Below are positions 24,674 to 33,876 of a stretch of 64,000 nt of DNA, piece by piece. The DNA is from Legionella antarctica (GTDB taxonomy: Bacteria > Pseudomonadota > Gammaproteobacteria > Legionellales > Legionellaceae): assembly GCF_011764505.1 (NCBI RefSeq), contig NZ_AP022839.1, positions 3,161,001-3,225,000 on the forward strand. The letters are read 5' to 3'. The translations under genes were made by a program, and so were the position numbers. The first letter of the stretch is position 1. Every line of letters begins with the position of its first letter. The notes beneath the pieces were generated by a model, which saw only the letters and a program-made list of their open reading frames with translations, was not told the origin of the DNA and searched no databases.

Positions 24674-26365
24674 TTATGTGGTGCATGGAACCTGCCGCAC
24701 TTTAAGTAAGATTAATTCAGCCAATGATGGCATTTCAAATTTTTTAGTCACCCTATCGTAAATATACTGATAAACGTTAACTTTCAGTTTTCTGGCCGTC
24801 TGTACAATCGTGGCAAACGTATCCTTTGATTTGGTGCCATTTTGGGAGACCGTTTGGAGATTGATGTCGCGTATCCTTGCTTGAAACCGTGTCCCTAATT
24901 CAGAGGCATTGTTGTGCAATGGCAGAAATGGATGGTCTAACACCAATAATAACGCTTGTTTTTTAGCACGTGTCTTTGCAATGCGTTGATCTAAAACATC
25001 ATAGCCTGTCGTGGTTGCGAACAAAGTATCAAATTGCATTGATAGTTGTTGGGCCATTGATTGAGATGGAGCCGTCTTGTAAGTCAATAATGCATGGTAG
25101 AAATCCCATAATTGCTCAAGAAATACAGCCAATATATTCTGATTCATATCTGAGAATGGAGTGAGTTTTTTATAATGACGACCTTCATGGATCCAGCACA
25201 GCGCATGATGTAGGGCCAATTTATTAAACTGAGGCGCATCATCTGTCATTAAATAATGGATGAAGTATTTCGAGTGCTGATAATAGGCAAGAGCTGCTGA
25301 CTCAAGAATTATGCGTCGATTCGTGCTGTGTTTTTTTGGATTTGGAAAAAGTGTTCCCATCAAACTATCGATTGATTCACGTGTGAGGGGTTGTGCATGC
25401 AGCATTGGTTTAATTTGATCCAACCATTTTTTTGCGAGACCAAACTCATCCATTAACTCATAAGCCTCCTGATTAAACATAAACTTTAATTGGTCTCGAC
25501 ACAGCAACTCCAATAAGGTCAAGCGATCTTTTTTACGACGAGTGAAGTATGCTGTAAAAAAGTCATTACATAAAACATGGGTGTAGTGATTTTTGCCGTT
25601 AACACGACTGCCTGTGTCATCCATCTGCTGGTACAAGCCTGCGTTGCTACCGGCATCGACAATATCTTCTTTTTCCTGATGAAAAATATCATTGCCTTCT
25701 GTCAGCATGGAAGCAATTTTACCATGTGATATTTGAATACCACATGTTTTTAAAAAGCGCTCAATGGCGCTCTCCGTCATCCCTGCATCACGGTATAATG
25801 TGATGACCAGCGCTTTAACCCCAGGACCAAATTCACTGCCCTTATATTCGCCAGGAATCGGCGCAATAAAGGTTTTTTTCAAAGATGGTGAGTAATACGT
25901 TTCCAGCTTGAATTCAACATTATCCGTGATGATTTTTAGATCCTGGATGATTCGAATCTCAAAACCCTTGAACTTGGCGTCATCTGGCAGCGTTGCTTTG
26001 TCCAGAGCAATCGTAACACGTCTATCAATACGTACGTTTTTTTTGTCTTTGCCTGTGTTTTTATTGTTCCCTTTACCACGTTTATTGCGATCTCCTTCAG
26101 ATGAATGATTGGAATTGCCTGTATTATCGCCATTGCTACCTTTGGATTGACCGCGAATATTAGGTTTGCCCTGTTCACCCTTAAGGCGGTTTATCTCATC
26201 ACGTAATACTTGGTTTTCCTCTCTGAGCAAAGCATTTTCTTCGGCAAGCATTTCGACCAAATTAACCAATACCTTAATGATAGTCACGGCCTTTTTGTCG
26301 GCAAGACTATCGATATCTTTTGTTAACTCATCTAAAACTTGTTTGATTTCTTGGCGTTTCATCAT
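24674..26365 (-). CDS. IS66-family transposase
   Basis: This 563-residue DDE transposase has an N-terminal leucine-zipper-like coiled coil (LAEENALLREENQVLRDE) and a low-complexity Gly/Asn/Lys linker (about residues 65-110). The zinc-finger/HTH region and catalytic domain follow, with Asp in QMDDTGSRV, Asp in MTDDAPQF and Glu in HNNASELGTR, the IS66 signature. The ATG at 26365 follows another in-frame codon option only 3 bases away. The gene fills most of the element and the frame is intact, so the element may still move. Confidence 0.92.
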   Translation of the reverse strand: MMKRQEIKQVLDELTKDIDSLADKKAVTIIKVLVNLVEMLAEENALLREENQVLRDEINRLKGEQGKPNIRGQSKGSNGDNTGNSNHSSEGDRNKRGKGNNKNTGKDKKNVRIDRRVTIALDKATLPDDAKFKGFEIRIIQDLKIITDNVEFKLETYYSPSLKKTFIAPIPGEYKGSEFGPGVKALVITLYRDAGMTESAIERFLKTCGIQISHGKIASMLTEGNDIFHQEKEDIVDAGSNAGLYQQMDDTGSRVNGKNHYTHVLCNDFFTAYFTRRKKDRLTLLELLCRDQLKFMFNQEAYELMDEFGLAKKWLDQIKPMLHAQPLTRESIDSLMGTLFPNPKKHSTNRRIILESAALAYYQHSKYFIHYLMTDDAPQFNKLALHHALCWIHEGRHYKKLTPFSDMNQNILAVFLEQLWDFYHALLTYKTAPSQSMAQQLSMQFDTLFATTTGYDVLDQRIAKTRAKKQALLLVLDHPFLPLHNNASELGTRFQARIRDINLQTVSQNGTKSKDTFATIVQTARKLKVNVYQYIYDRVTKKFEMPSLAELILLKVRQVPCTT

Positions 26366-26617
26366 CTACCACTGCGTTACTAATGCTGATACGGCAATCA
26401 TAACATGACTTTTTTTGAACGCATTTTTCGAGTTTTAACGCCACTAAGGGCTAAGAAAAAATCTGACCTCAGGAGGGAGATGTTTTATTAGTGAAAGGGG
26501 CTACATTGTGATCTTGGGGATCTTAGGGCATGCATATTGCATGACTTACGTTTGATATGGAAAAACATCAGTTTTACAGAAAAACCGTGTCAATAGGTAT
26601 TTTGAATATTTTTAAAG
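26366..26617. other. non-coding part of the IS66 element upstream of its transposase
   Basis: About 250 bases between the transposase start and the right inverted repeat contain no frame that I can support. The stretch should hold the transposase promoter on the minus strand. Outward transcription to the right, towards bcsB, could also start here, but I see no strong -35/-10 pair. Confidence 0.4.
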
Positions 26618-26697
26618 AATTCCGCTTGCTGACGCGCGCGGCTCGGATTAATCCGGACTCAGTGGCAGACACTTACCCGGCGATTCTGACAGGATAC
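26618..26697 (-). repeat. right terminal inverted repeat of the IS66 element
   Basis: It is the inverted partner of 24582-24661, ending GGCGATTCTGACAGGATAC before the second AAATGACA duplication. Confidence 0.92.
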
Positions 26698-26729
26698 AAA
26701 TGACACCTGTTAAAACCGAGGGAATTTGA
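26698..26729 (+). pseudogene. bcsA: detached native 3' end of bcsA
   Basis: After the second target duplication the sequence continues the bcsA frame as CCT GTT AAA ACC GAG GGA ATT TGA, i.e. seven codons and the original stop. This shows the original bcsA-bcsB gap was 9 bases and that the insertion replaced only the extreme tail of BcsA. Confidence 0.88.
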
Positions 26730-26738
26730 ACATTATGG

Positions 26739-29021
26739 ATGAATAATTCAATGACAAACAAAAAAATTTGTTTCAAAGCAGTTGTCTTGATAACCATCAG
26801 TTTGCTTGCTCAAACTGCTTCAGCTGTCTCATCAGAGCCTAAAAAGCAGAGCGTTACCACGCCCGCTGCTGATGCAGTTGCCCCAAGTAGAAGAATGCAG
26901 ATTTTTTTTAATCAGAACGCTTTATCCCAAAAGAATTTCACTATAACGGGTTTAAATCCGGAAAAAACAACTGAATTTACTGTAAGAAGAGATGAAATTA
27001 TTTCTCAGGCACAAGTGAATCTACAGTTTACCCCGTCACCATCGTTGATTCCAATACAATCCCAGCTTAAAGTTTATCTAAATGAAGAGTTGATGCAAGT
27101 AATCAGCCTGACTGCAGAGCAATTAGGAAAATCCAATAACGTTCTAGTACCCATTGACCCCCGCTACATCAATGATTTTAATCGCTTAAGACTGCAATTA
27201 ATTGGTCATTATAATGCCGTATGCGAAAATCCAGCAAATAGCACACTATGGATTGACATCAGTAAATCCAGTTTTATTGATTTAACCATTCAGACCTTAC
27301 CATTGAAAAAAAATCTCGCCCACTTTCCAGAGCCTTTCATTGATCCTTTAGATAATCGACCACTAAACCTGCCCATGGTTTTTTCTGGACAACCTGATTT
27401 AATGCAACAACGTGCTGCAGCCATCCTGGCTTCCTGGTTCGGCACAAAAGCTCGATGGCGTGGTCAATCATTCCCTGCCTTGTTTAATAAATTACCGGAA
27501 CGCAATGCCATAGTATTTGTCACCAACAAAGAGCGACCTGATTTCCTCAAAAACTATCCAACAGTGAATGCACCGAAAATAGAAATGATTGATCACCCCG
27601 ATAATCCCTTTATAAAATTGCTGGTTATATCAGGCCGAGATAATAATGATTTAATTATGGCCGTAAAGGGGATTGCAACCGGAACTATTCTATTTCGCGG
27701 CCAAAGTGTGACTATCGATAAAATTGAAAATCTTGCACCTCGCAAGCCTTATGATGCCCCGTTTTGGGTTCATACTGATAGGCCAACAACTTTTGCAGAG
27801 TTACAGCAATTTAAGGAACAACTGCAAACTTCCGGTTTTGATCCCGCACCAATTTCTCTTCCATTTACGCTTCCCCCGGATTTATTCCTTTACGGAAGCC
27901 CGGGTATCAATGTGGCATTGAACTATCGTTATACCATACCACCCGCGTTGAGCAGTTCACATCTAAACATTAGCTTGAATAATTATTTTGTCAAAAGTTA
28001 CCCCTTATTATTAACGCCCGATCGGGAGTCAAAATTTCTCGGTATGTGGTCTTTACAAAACTTAATCGGATCAGCTAAAAAATTTACTATTCCTGTGTTA
28101 GATTTGGGAACCAACAACCAAATGGTTTTTGAGTTCGCTTATGTTAATGTGATTGGCGGGGGCAATACAGAAGGACGTTGTGAGTCGTTCACTTTAATAA
28201 AAAATTACGCCTCTATTGACGGCAATTCAACTATAGATTTCTCAAATTACTACCACTATATGGCGATGCCCGATTTAAATGCTTTCGCTAATGCGGGCTT
28301 TCCTTTTAGCCGTTTAGCTGATCTGGCGCAAACCAGTATTTTAATAAGCAAACAACCACTGGCTATAGAAGTAACTACCCTGCTAAATGTCATTGGTAAT
28401 ATCGGCTCTCAGACTGGATATCCTGCTTTGGCCCTGACTTTAACCGATGACTGGTCCAAAATAAAAAATACAGATACTGACATTCTGATCATTGGTACTA
28501 TCCCCTCAGATCTTTATAAGGACAGTAACGTAAATCTGCTTCTGGATAAAACAAAAAGCAGGGTTAATAAACCATTCCGTCAAAATGAACTTCCAGCTTT
28601 TCCAGTCCAAGCCAATAATGCTGCGGTTAATGATCAGGCGGTCGTAAGTTCTGATGGGATAATGTCTGCAATAATAGGTCTGCAATCACCTTATTACAAG
28701 CAACGTAGCATTGTTGCCCTGCTTGCAGACAGCCCCCGGGGGTTTGAACTGCTTAATGAAACATTGACTAAAAAAGATTTGCTTGGACGAGTATTCGGTT
28801 CAGTAGCTGTAATACGAGAGTCTGGTGTGACCAGTTTGCAAGTTGGTAGTGTTTATTATATTGGCCATCTGCCTTGGTACATACAAGTTTGGCTCACTCT
28901 CAAAAAACATCCAATCAGTCTGGCACTTGGAGCAGTACTTGTGGCTATTATTTTAACATTTATGTTGTGGCATGCCTTAACAGCAATTAGTCGCCGTCGT
29001 CTAAAAAAAATGGATGATTAG
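26739..29021 (+). CDS. bcsB: BcsB, periplasmic cellulose synthase subunit
   Basis: This 760-residue protein has an N-terminal signal sequence (about residues 8-30), a long periplasmic region of alternating carbohydrate-binding and flavodoxin-like domains, and a single C-terminal membrane anchor (about 724-745) that docks on BcsA. Conserved blocks include the NRPLNLPMVFSGQPD region and the SPRGFELL segment. In the family BcsB guides the glucan through the periplasm and is essential for BcsA activity. The start is ATG at 26739 or 26751. The IS66 insertion upstream removes direct coupling to bcsA. Confidence 0.92.
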   Translation: MNNSMTNKKICFKAVVLITISLLAQTASAVSSEPKKQSVTTPAADAVAPSRRMQIFFNQNALSQKNFTITGLNPEKTTEFTVRRDEIISQAQVNLQFTPSPSLIPIQSQLKVYLNEELMQVISLTAEQLGKSNNVLVPIDPRYINDFNRLRLQLIGHYNAVCENPANSTLWIDISKSSFIDLTIQTLPLKKNLAHFPEPFIDPLDNRPLNLPMVFSGQPDLMQQRAAAILASWFGTKARWRGQSFPALFNKLPERNAIVFVTNKERPDFLKNYPTVNAPKIEMIDHPDNPFIKLLVISGRDNNDLIMAVKGIATGTILFRGQSVTIDKIENLAPRKPYDAPFWVHTDRPTTFAELQQFKEQLQTSGFDPAPISLPFTLPPDLFLYGSPGINVALNYRYTIPPALSSSHLNISLNNYFVKSYPLLLTPDRESKFLGMWSLQNLIGSAKKFTIPVLDLGTNNQMVFEFAYVNVIGGGNTEGRCESFTLIKNYASIDGNSTIDFSNYYHYMAMPDLNAFANAGFPFSRLADLAQTSILISKQPLAIEVTTLLNVIGNIGSQTGYPALALTLTDDWSKIKNTDTDILIIGTIPSDLYKDSNVNLLLDKTKSRVNKPFRQNELPAFPVQANNAAVNDQAVVSSDGIMSAIIGLQSPYYKQRSIVALLADSPRGFELLNETLTKKDLLGRVFGSVAVIRESGVTSLQVGSVYYIGHLPWYIQVWLTLKKHPISLALGAVLVAIILTFMLWHALTAISRRRLKKMDD

Positions 29022-29030
29022 GATTGAGAG

Positions 29031-30125
29031 ATGAATTTTGCTTACAAAAGTCTGATACTTATCTTTTTGATCCTGCTCCTTCATTCTGATGGGATTCTTA
29101 GCTTTATCTATTGGCCATCATGGCAGGACTTTAAAAAGCATTATATTAATAACGATGGTCGCGTGATCGATTTATCAACCCCTAACAAGATTACTACTTC
29201 TGAAGGCCAAAGTTATGCAATGTTTTTTGCCTTGGTTGCCAACGATCGCTTGATGTTTGATAAATTGCTCCACTGGACTGAAAATAATCTGGCTTCGGGA
29301 GATTTAAGTGACCAGCTACCTGCTTGGTTATGGGGAAAAAACCATCAACAACAATGGGCCGTTCTAGACCATAACTCAGCGTCTGACTCAGACCTGTTGA
29401 TAGCTTATGATTTGCTTGAGGCAGGACGCTTGTGGAAAATTAAGCGCTATGAAAAGCTTGGAACCGAATTACTTGATCGTATTTTAAATGAGGAAGTAGT
29501 GAATATTCCAGGCTTGGGTAGCATGTTATTACCAGGAAAAACCGGTTTTATTCATGGTGATAATTGGCGTCTTAATCCGAGCTATTTACCTCCCCAACTT
29601 CTGGCTAGATTTATCACTGTAAATACCCATTGGAAGGAGATAGAACAAAACAGCCTCCGCTTACTGGTAGACTCATCACCAAAGGGACTCTCGCCTGACT
29701 GGATTATTTGGAATAAAGAAGCAGGTTGGCAGCCTGATCATGAACACCCCAACCTGGGCAGCTACAACGCGATACGTGTTTATTTATGGATTGGCATGCT
29801 TGCCAAGGATCTGGGTTATAAAGAGGAGCTGGTTAAGCATTTCCAAACCATAACAACCATCACGCAACGGCTGGGTACGCCCCCAGAAAAAATAAACACG
29901 GTAACGGGGCGGTACACTGGGAAGGGACCTGTGGGATTCTCAGCTGCCTTATTACCACTCATGGCCAATAACCCTGGGCTACAAGAGCAACGTCAACGAG
30001 TTGATAACTCATCAATAATTTCGGATGGATATTATAATTCAGTGCTCCGACTTTTTGGTCAAGGATGGGATCAACAGCATTATCGTTTTGATCCTCACGG
30101 TGAACTCTTGCCGGAGTGGAACTAA
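29031..30125 (+). CDS. bcsZ: BcsZ, periplasmic endo-1,4-beta-glucanase (GH8)
   Basis: This 364-residue glycoside hydrolase family 8 enzyme has an N-terminal signal segment. The family acid is in TTSEGQSYAMFFAL, the second acidic group in NSASDSDLLIAYDL, and GYYNSVLRLFGQGW closes the barrel. BcsZ trims cellulose in the periplasm and is required for normal export. It begins 9 bases after bcsB and ends the operon. No bcsC follows here because that gene lies in the divergent galU-pgi-bcsC unit. Confidence 0.92.
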   Translation: MNFAYKSLILIFLILLLHSDGILSFIYWPSWQDFKKHYINNDGRVIDLSTPNKITTSEGQSYAMFFALVANDRLMFDKLLHWTENNLASGDLSDQLPAWLWGKNHQQQWAVLDHNSASDSDLLIAYDLLEAGRLWKIKRYEKLGTELLDRILNEEVVNIPGLGSMLLPGKTGFIHGDNWRLNPSYLPPQLLARFITVNTHWKEIEQNSLRLLVDSSPKGLSPDWIIWNKEAGWQPDHEHPNLGSYNAIRVYLWIGMLAKDLGYKEELVKHFQTITTITQRLGTPPEKINTVTGRYTGKGPVGFSAALLPLMANNPGLQEQRQRVDNSSIISDGYYNSVLRLFGQGWDQQHYRFDPHGELLPEWN

Positions 30126-30471
30126 TTATCACATGCTAAACGTAATCAAATTGAAGCAGCCTTATTTCTCTGCCAGGAAAATTAATCAGCTCATATTTCA
30201 TGGCTAAGGAATTTAAGGAGGCAAGGTTTTATAAGTAGACGGTGATAGTGGCATCCTTGAGCCTACTTATTGATACTTGGCTTGCTTTCAAAAACAAATG
30301 ATTGGTACCTATCAGTTAGAGTAGACTTACTAATAATAATTGGCTGTTCCATAAACTGACTCCAAAATAGAACTATAATTAAATAACAATGCAATTATTA
30401 GTCTAGTCTCTGATATTGTTGGGTTTTGGGGACACTTTATGAATTTCATATGGTCATACTTACCCTCATTA
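30126..30471. other. 346-bp convergent intergenic region with a hairpin
   Basis: This lies between the 3' ends of bcsZ and a methyltransferase gene. ATAAGTAG (30231-30238) and CTACTTAT (30263-30270) form an 8-bp inverted repeat that could help terminate both transcripts. No coding frame can be supported. Confidence 0.4.
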
Positions 30472-31218
30472 TTATGCTCTGGTTGTGATCAGGGTAATTG
30501 GCCATTGACACTCTATTATTTTGGGTAAAGTCAATTGCTCCAGTTGAAGCCTAAGCCAAGTATCAATCAACGACAGGCCTGTTTCTTTCATTAAAGTATT
30601 GACCGACGACCACGTTGAAAAATAGGCAATCAATTCTTCTTTGCTTAGATATTTTTTGATGTTAAATGAGGGTGTTTTTAATTTTGAAAACGGAATGGAA
30701 ATATCTTGGTATTGACTATCAATATACTTACGCTCAGGAGCCCAGTACGGTGCCGTTATCTCGGTGTAGAATGTATTTATGATTTGATTGAGTTCACTGT
30801 TATTTGTTTGTACTAAACCATAACACCATATGGCCAAAATGCCCCTTGGTTTCAGCACTCGCTCAACCTCTTTGTTAAACTGAGCATGATCAAACCAATG
30901 TAAAGCCTGTGCGACAGTAATTAGATCAACGCTCCTATTGGAAAGATCTGTATGCTCTGCAGTTGTCTGCTGATAAATAATTTTGGGGTGATGACTAGCA
31001 TGAGCTAGTTGAGAGGCATTCACATCAGTAGCTATAACCTGATCAAACCTATCAGCTAGAGCAAGAGCAACTTGTCCAGTGCCTGTGCCACAATCCCATA
31101 GACATTTATGCTCATGGCATTGCTTTACAATCCACTCGAGCATTTCTCTAGGATAATTCGGGCGAAATTGTGCGTATAATGCTGCCTGCTGGGTAAATAA
31201 ATCATGTTTTTCATTCAT
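30472..31218 (-). CDS. class I SAM-dependent methyltransferase
   Basis: This 248-residue protein has the methyltransferase type 11 core: motif I WDCGTGTGQVALAL (about residue 40), the acidic end of strand 2 in VIATDVN, and the strand-4 segment VDLITVAQALHWFDH, followed by VLKPRGILAIW. The AQALHWF block is typical of small-molecule methyltransferases related to trans-aconitate methyltransferase and the yeast Crg1 group. The substrate is unknown. It is convergent with bcsZ and divergent from the effector-like gene. Confidence 0.85.
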   Translation of the reverse strand: MNEKHDLFTQQAALYAQFRPNYPREMLEWIVKQCHEHKCLWDCGTGTGQVALALADRFDQVIATDVNASQLAHASHHPKIIYQQTTAEHTDLSNRSVDLITVAQALHWFDHAQFNKEVERVLKPRGILAIWCYGLVQTNNSELNQIINTFYTEITAPYWAPERKYIDSQYQDISIPFSKLKTPSFNIKKYLSKEELIAYFSTWSSVNTLMKETGLSLIDTWLRLQLEQLTLPKIIECQWPITLITTRA

Positions 31219-31257
31219 CGGAGTCTAATTGTAGAAATTTTTATAAAAGTATAGCAG

Positions 31258-31266
31258 CTTAATATT
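31258..31266 (+). promoter_or_regulatory. candidate PmrA box upstream of the effector-like gene
   Basis: CTTAATATT equals the PmrA-recognition consensus (cTTAATatT) that I recall for Legionella and Coxiella Dot/Icm genes. It lies in the divergent region between the methyltransferase and the F-box-like gene. A second half-site after two bases is poor, and the distance to the best promoter (about 50 bases to the -35) is larger than usual. Confidence 0.35.
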
Positions 31267-31314
31267 TCTTGCGATCTATAAGTTTTTTGCTGAGCAATAT
31301 TTTAGTTGTTTTTT

Positions 31315-31343
31315 GGGACAAAATAAAATTAACTTTATATACT
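31315..31343 (+). promoter_or_regulatory. sigma-70-like promoter of the effector-like gene
   Basis: GGGACA (31315-31320) and TATACT (31338-31343) are 17 bases apart, matching 4 and 5 of 6 consensus positions. Transcription would start near 31350, about 147 bases before the chosen start codon. Confidence 0.4.
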
Positions 31344-31496
31344 CTATTTCTACATTAGAACTCCATCTTATAATTGATAACCTAGCTGAAATAACAAGCT
31401 TTCCCATGAGGTAGCGATGGAATAAATACATTACTGGTATTTACAAAGTCTATATGACCAATTATGATGCACGCGTTTATTGCAACAGGAAAAGTC

Positions 31497-32450
31497 ATGC
31501 AAGAGAAATTCGATTTTTTTTATCGATTACCCGATGGTATTAAAAGCGAAGTCACTCGTTTTTTACCAACTAAAGATTTCATAAACCTTACTATGAGCTC
31601 ACAATCCAATTATCAGTTGTTTAAGACAAGTCAACAATTAAAACCATTATATAAGGCCAGAAAATTTCTTCATTATGTTGTTCGTGGGAACCATGAAGCA
31701 GTAGCAACGATGCTTGAAATGGATCCCGGATTAATGTCTATCAGAGGGCAAGTATGTGATTTATCAGGCCGAACATTTACCGATACTAGTGGTTTTGAGT
31801 ATTGTATGTGGGCTTTAGATAAGCATATGTGGAAGACGATGCTTGATTCTTTAGCTAAAACAATAGAAGGTGAACAAATAAAGGATGTACTACAGACACA
31901 ATATCAAAAGATAAAGAAACACGGTTTGACCTATATACTTCTCGATATAACCAAACACTCTATGCCTGAAACGATAACTGAAAAGCACTTTGATTTTGAA
32001 GGCACTATCATTAAACAACTACAGGAATCTGTTGATATAGGGGCTGATAATCAATGGCGAACTGGTGTCGGCGGTGCTCAACGATTATTGCCTAGTCATG
32101 TTGTTGATGAATACTGTAGTGATACGTTTTTTTATCCGGTACCTGATTTTAAAGTACAATTTACATCGCAAAAAGATTTTTTAAATTGGCTTACCGGCAA
32201 GAAAGAATCTTGGTTCAGTCCCGTTTCTAAACTGGGTGAGGATTTTGCTATATTTAAAGGCAGCCAGGGTTTTCGGGGGCTGCGGGGTGTAGCTGCTTGC
32301 TGCAAGTTTGCCAGCGCGATTGATTTAAATGCCATAGTGGCGTTGTATAAAGTCAGAACAAGTGATTTTCTTGCCCTTGAAGATAATCTCAAGCCGTGTA
32401 ACCTGTCTGAAAATCAGTACCATTACGGATCTATCCATAAAACTGTGTAA
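31497..32450 (+). CDS. putative F-box-containing Dot/Icm-type effector
   Basis: This 317-residue soluble protein has no signal peptide. Residues about 8-50 (FYRLPDGIKSEVTRFLPTKD, then INLTMSSQSNYQLF) look like an F-box. An ankyrin-like hairpin follows (KFLHYVVRGNHEAVATMLEMDP), then a DLSGRTFTDTSGFEYCMWALD block. I recall this block recurring in Legionella and Coxiella effector-like proteins. F-box effectors dock on host SKP1 to steer ubiquitination. The ATG at 31497, with AGGA upstream, is preferred to those at 31464/31467. The rest of the protein (about 110-317) is not recognised. The effector role is inferred from architecture, not shown. Confidence 0.6.
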   Translation: MQEKFDFFYRLPDGIKSEVTRFLPTKDFINLTMSSQSNYQLFKTSQQLKPLYKARKFLHYVVRGNHEAVATMLEMDPGLMSIRGQVCDLSGRTFTDTSGFEYCMWALDKHMWKTMLDSLAKTIEGEQIKDVLQTQYQKIKKHGLTYILLDITKHSMPETITEKHFDFEGTIIKQLQESVDIGADNQWRTGVGGAQRLLPSHVVDEYCSDTFFYPVPDFKVQFTSQKDFLNWLTGKKESWFSPVSKLGEDFAIFKGSQGFRGLRGVAACCKFASAIDLNAIVALYKVRTSDFLALEDNLKPCNLSENQYHYGSIHKTV

Positions 32451-32920
32451 ACAGCCTAGTTACTATAAGATTTGCAGCATGATTACGTAACAGATGAACT
32501 AGGGTTAATATTTATTCATGAACAATTTGGTCTATACAGCGGGGTTAAAATACAGAAACGAGGGGCTAAATGAACTTACGTTTGAATCGCATGAGATCTA
32601 GAGAAAAATGCCTGTTGTACTTTAAATAGGATATCTTAAGTTTCTGGATTATCCCTTGTCCAGCATAGCTTATATCAGAATGTAATTCGGCATTTGCCTC
32701 GTTTCTGTAAATCAATCCGATTTTTCAGGACAAAGGTGACGTTACTGCAAGCAAATTTTAATTCAGCACAATGTCTTCTCAATTAATGTAAAAAGGTGTA
32801 AACCGAGCTATACGAGAGTATCCACCCTGTGATGTCACTGTGAGTCGTCAGGCTCAAAAAACACAAGAATGGCAAATGGAGTATTTTTGGAAATTAGATC
32901 GGTTAGGAGATCAGTCGTTT
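32451..32920. other. 470-bp convergent region without a recognised gene
   Basis: This lies between the 3' end of the effector-like gene and the 3' end of epmA. It is AT-rich, with only very short frames and no ribosome-site-backed start. I see no RNA gene, strong hairpin or repeat. It may be the remains of a lost gene. Confidence 0.4.
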
Positions 32921-33874
32921 TTAAGCCCTGGAAAAATCAAACGACAAGATACTTGAGATAGCTGGTTGTTGCAGAGCTAATGCCAATAATCGATCTATTC
33001 CCAAAGCAACACCACTGCAATAAGGCAGGCCCTGTTCCAAAGCCCGTAAAAGATACTGATCTGCTGTAACAGGAGCTAGTCCTTGCTGTTTTCTAAGTTG
33101 TAGATCTTGAGCAAAACGTTTAGCTTGCACCTCAACTTCAGTTAACTCATGAAAACCGTTAGCTAACTCTACTCCCTGGTAATAAACCTCAAAACGCTCT
33201 GCAACACCTCCACTGATTTTTGCGAGTGAAGCCTGTGAAGGAGGGAAATTATAAACGGCGACAGGAGCACGTTTCTTTCCCAGGAAAGGCTCCACTACAT
33301 GACTCATTAATAAAAATAAATATTGGTCTTTATCCTGCTCTTGAGCAGATAAAATGTTGTCTAGGTTATATTGAACCAATACTTGCTGTAACTGTTCTAC
33401 ACTGACAGTAAAGGGTTCAACATCACATGACTCAAGAAAAACCTCTTGGTAGGTTTTTCTAAGCATAGGTTCAGCCTGGATAATCGTTTGTAAAAAGAAA
33501 TCTACTTCATCCATCAAGGCATGATGATCAATATCCAATTGATACCACTCTAATAAAGTAAACTCAGGATTATGCCATCGCCCCAACTCATCATCGCGAA
33601 AGACACGTGCCAGCTGAAAAATAGGACCAGATCCTGCAGCAAGAAGACGTTTCATGTGATATTCAGGAGAGGTTTGTAAATAATACGCCTTATCCCTGAA
33701 AGTAGCTTTGATATTACTCAGATAGACATCGGTTACCCCATGCTTGGCCATAACAGGTGTTTCCACTTCTAAATAAGCACGTTGTGTAAAAAATTCGCGA
33801 ATCGATGCCAAAAACTGTGCACGAAGACGTAACAATTCTATAGATGCAGATGGCTGCCAGGAGAGATCAGACAT
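32921..33874 (-). CDS. epmA: EpmA, elongation factor P lysyltransferase
   Basis: This 317-residue protein is a class II lysyl-tRNA-synthetase-like catalytic domain without the anticodon-binding domain. Motif 2 appears as QLARVFRDDELGRWHNPEFTLLEWY and motif 3 as GVALGIDRLLAL. EpmA (PoxA/GenX) attaches beta-lysine to a Lys of EF-P, which helps translation of proline runs. It starts 2 bases after the SufT-like gene, so it is probably the last gene of the suf operon. The length is close to the 325 residues of E. coli EpmA. Confidence 0.93.
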   Translation of the reverse strand: MSDLSWQPSASIELLRLRAQFLASIREFFTQRAYLEVETPVMAKHGVTDVYLSNIKATFRDKAYYLQTSPEYHMKRLLAAGSGPIFQLARVFRDDELGRWHNPEFTLLEWYQLDIDHHALMDEVDFFLQTIIQAEPMLRKTYQEVFLESCDVEPFTVSVEQLQQVLVQYNLDNILSAQEQDKDQYLFLLMSHVVEPFLGKKRAPVAVYNFPPSQASLAKISGGVAERFEVYYQGVELANGFHELTEVEVQAKRFAQDLQLRKQQGLAPVTADQYLLRALEQGLPYCSGVALGIDRLLALALQQPAISSILSFDFSRA

Positions 33875-33876
33875 GA

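Larger units (their letters stand above)
24582..26697. mobile_element. IS66-family insertion sequence, 2116 bp, in the 3' end of bcsA
   Basis: The element is bounded by 80-bp inverted repeats with only two or three mismatches and flanked by an exact 8-bp duplication, AAATGACA (24574-24581 and 26698-26705), the size produced by IS66 elements. It carries one transposase gene on the minus strand and lacks the small tnpA and tnpB genes, as in the single-gene (ISBst12-like) branch. Excision with one duplication restores the bcsA frame to a stop at 26729, 9 bases before bcsB. It separates bcsA from bcsB, so bcsB/bcsZ depend on read-through or a promoter in the element. Confidence 0.95.
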
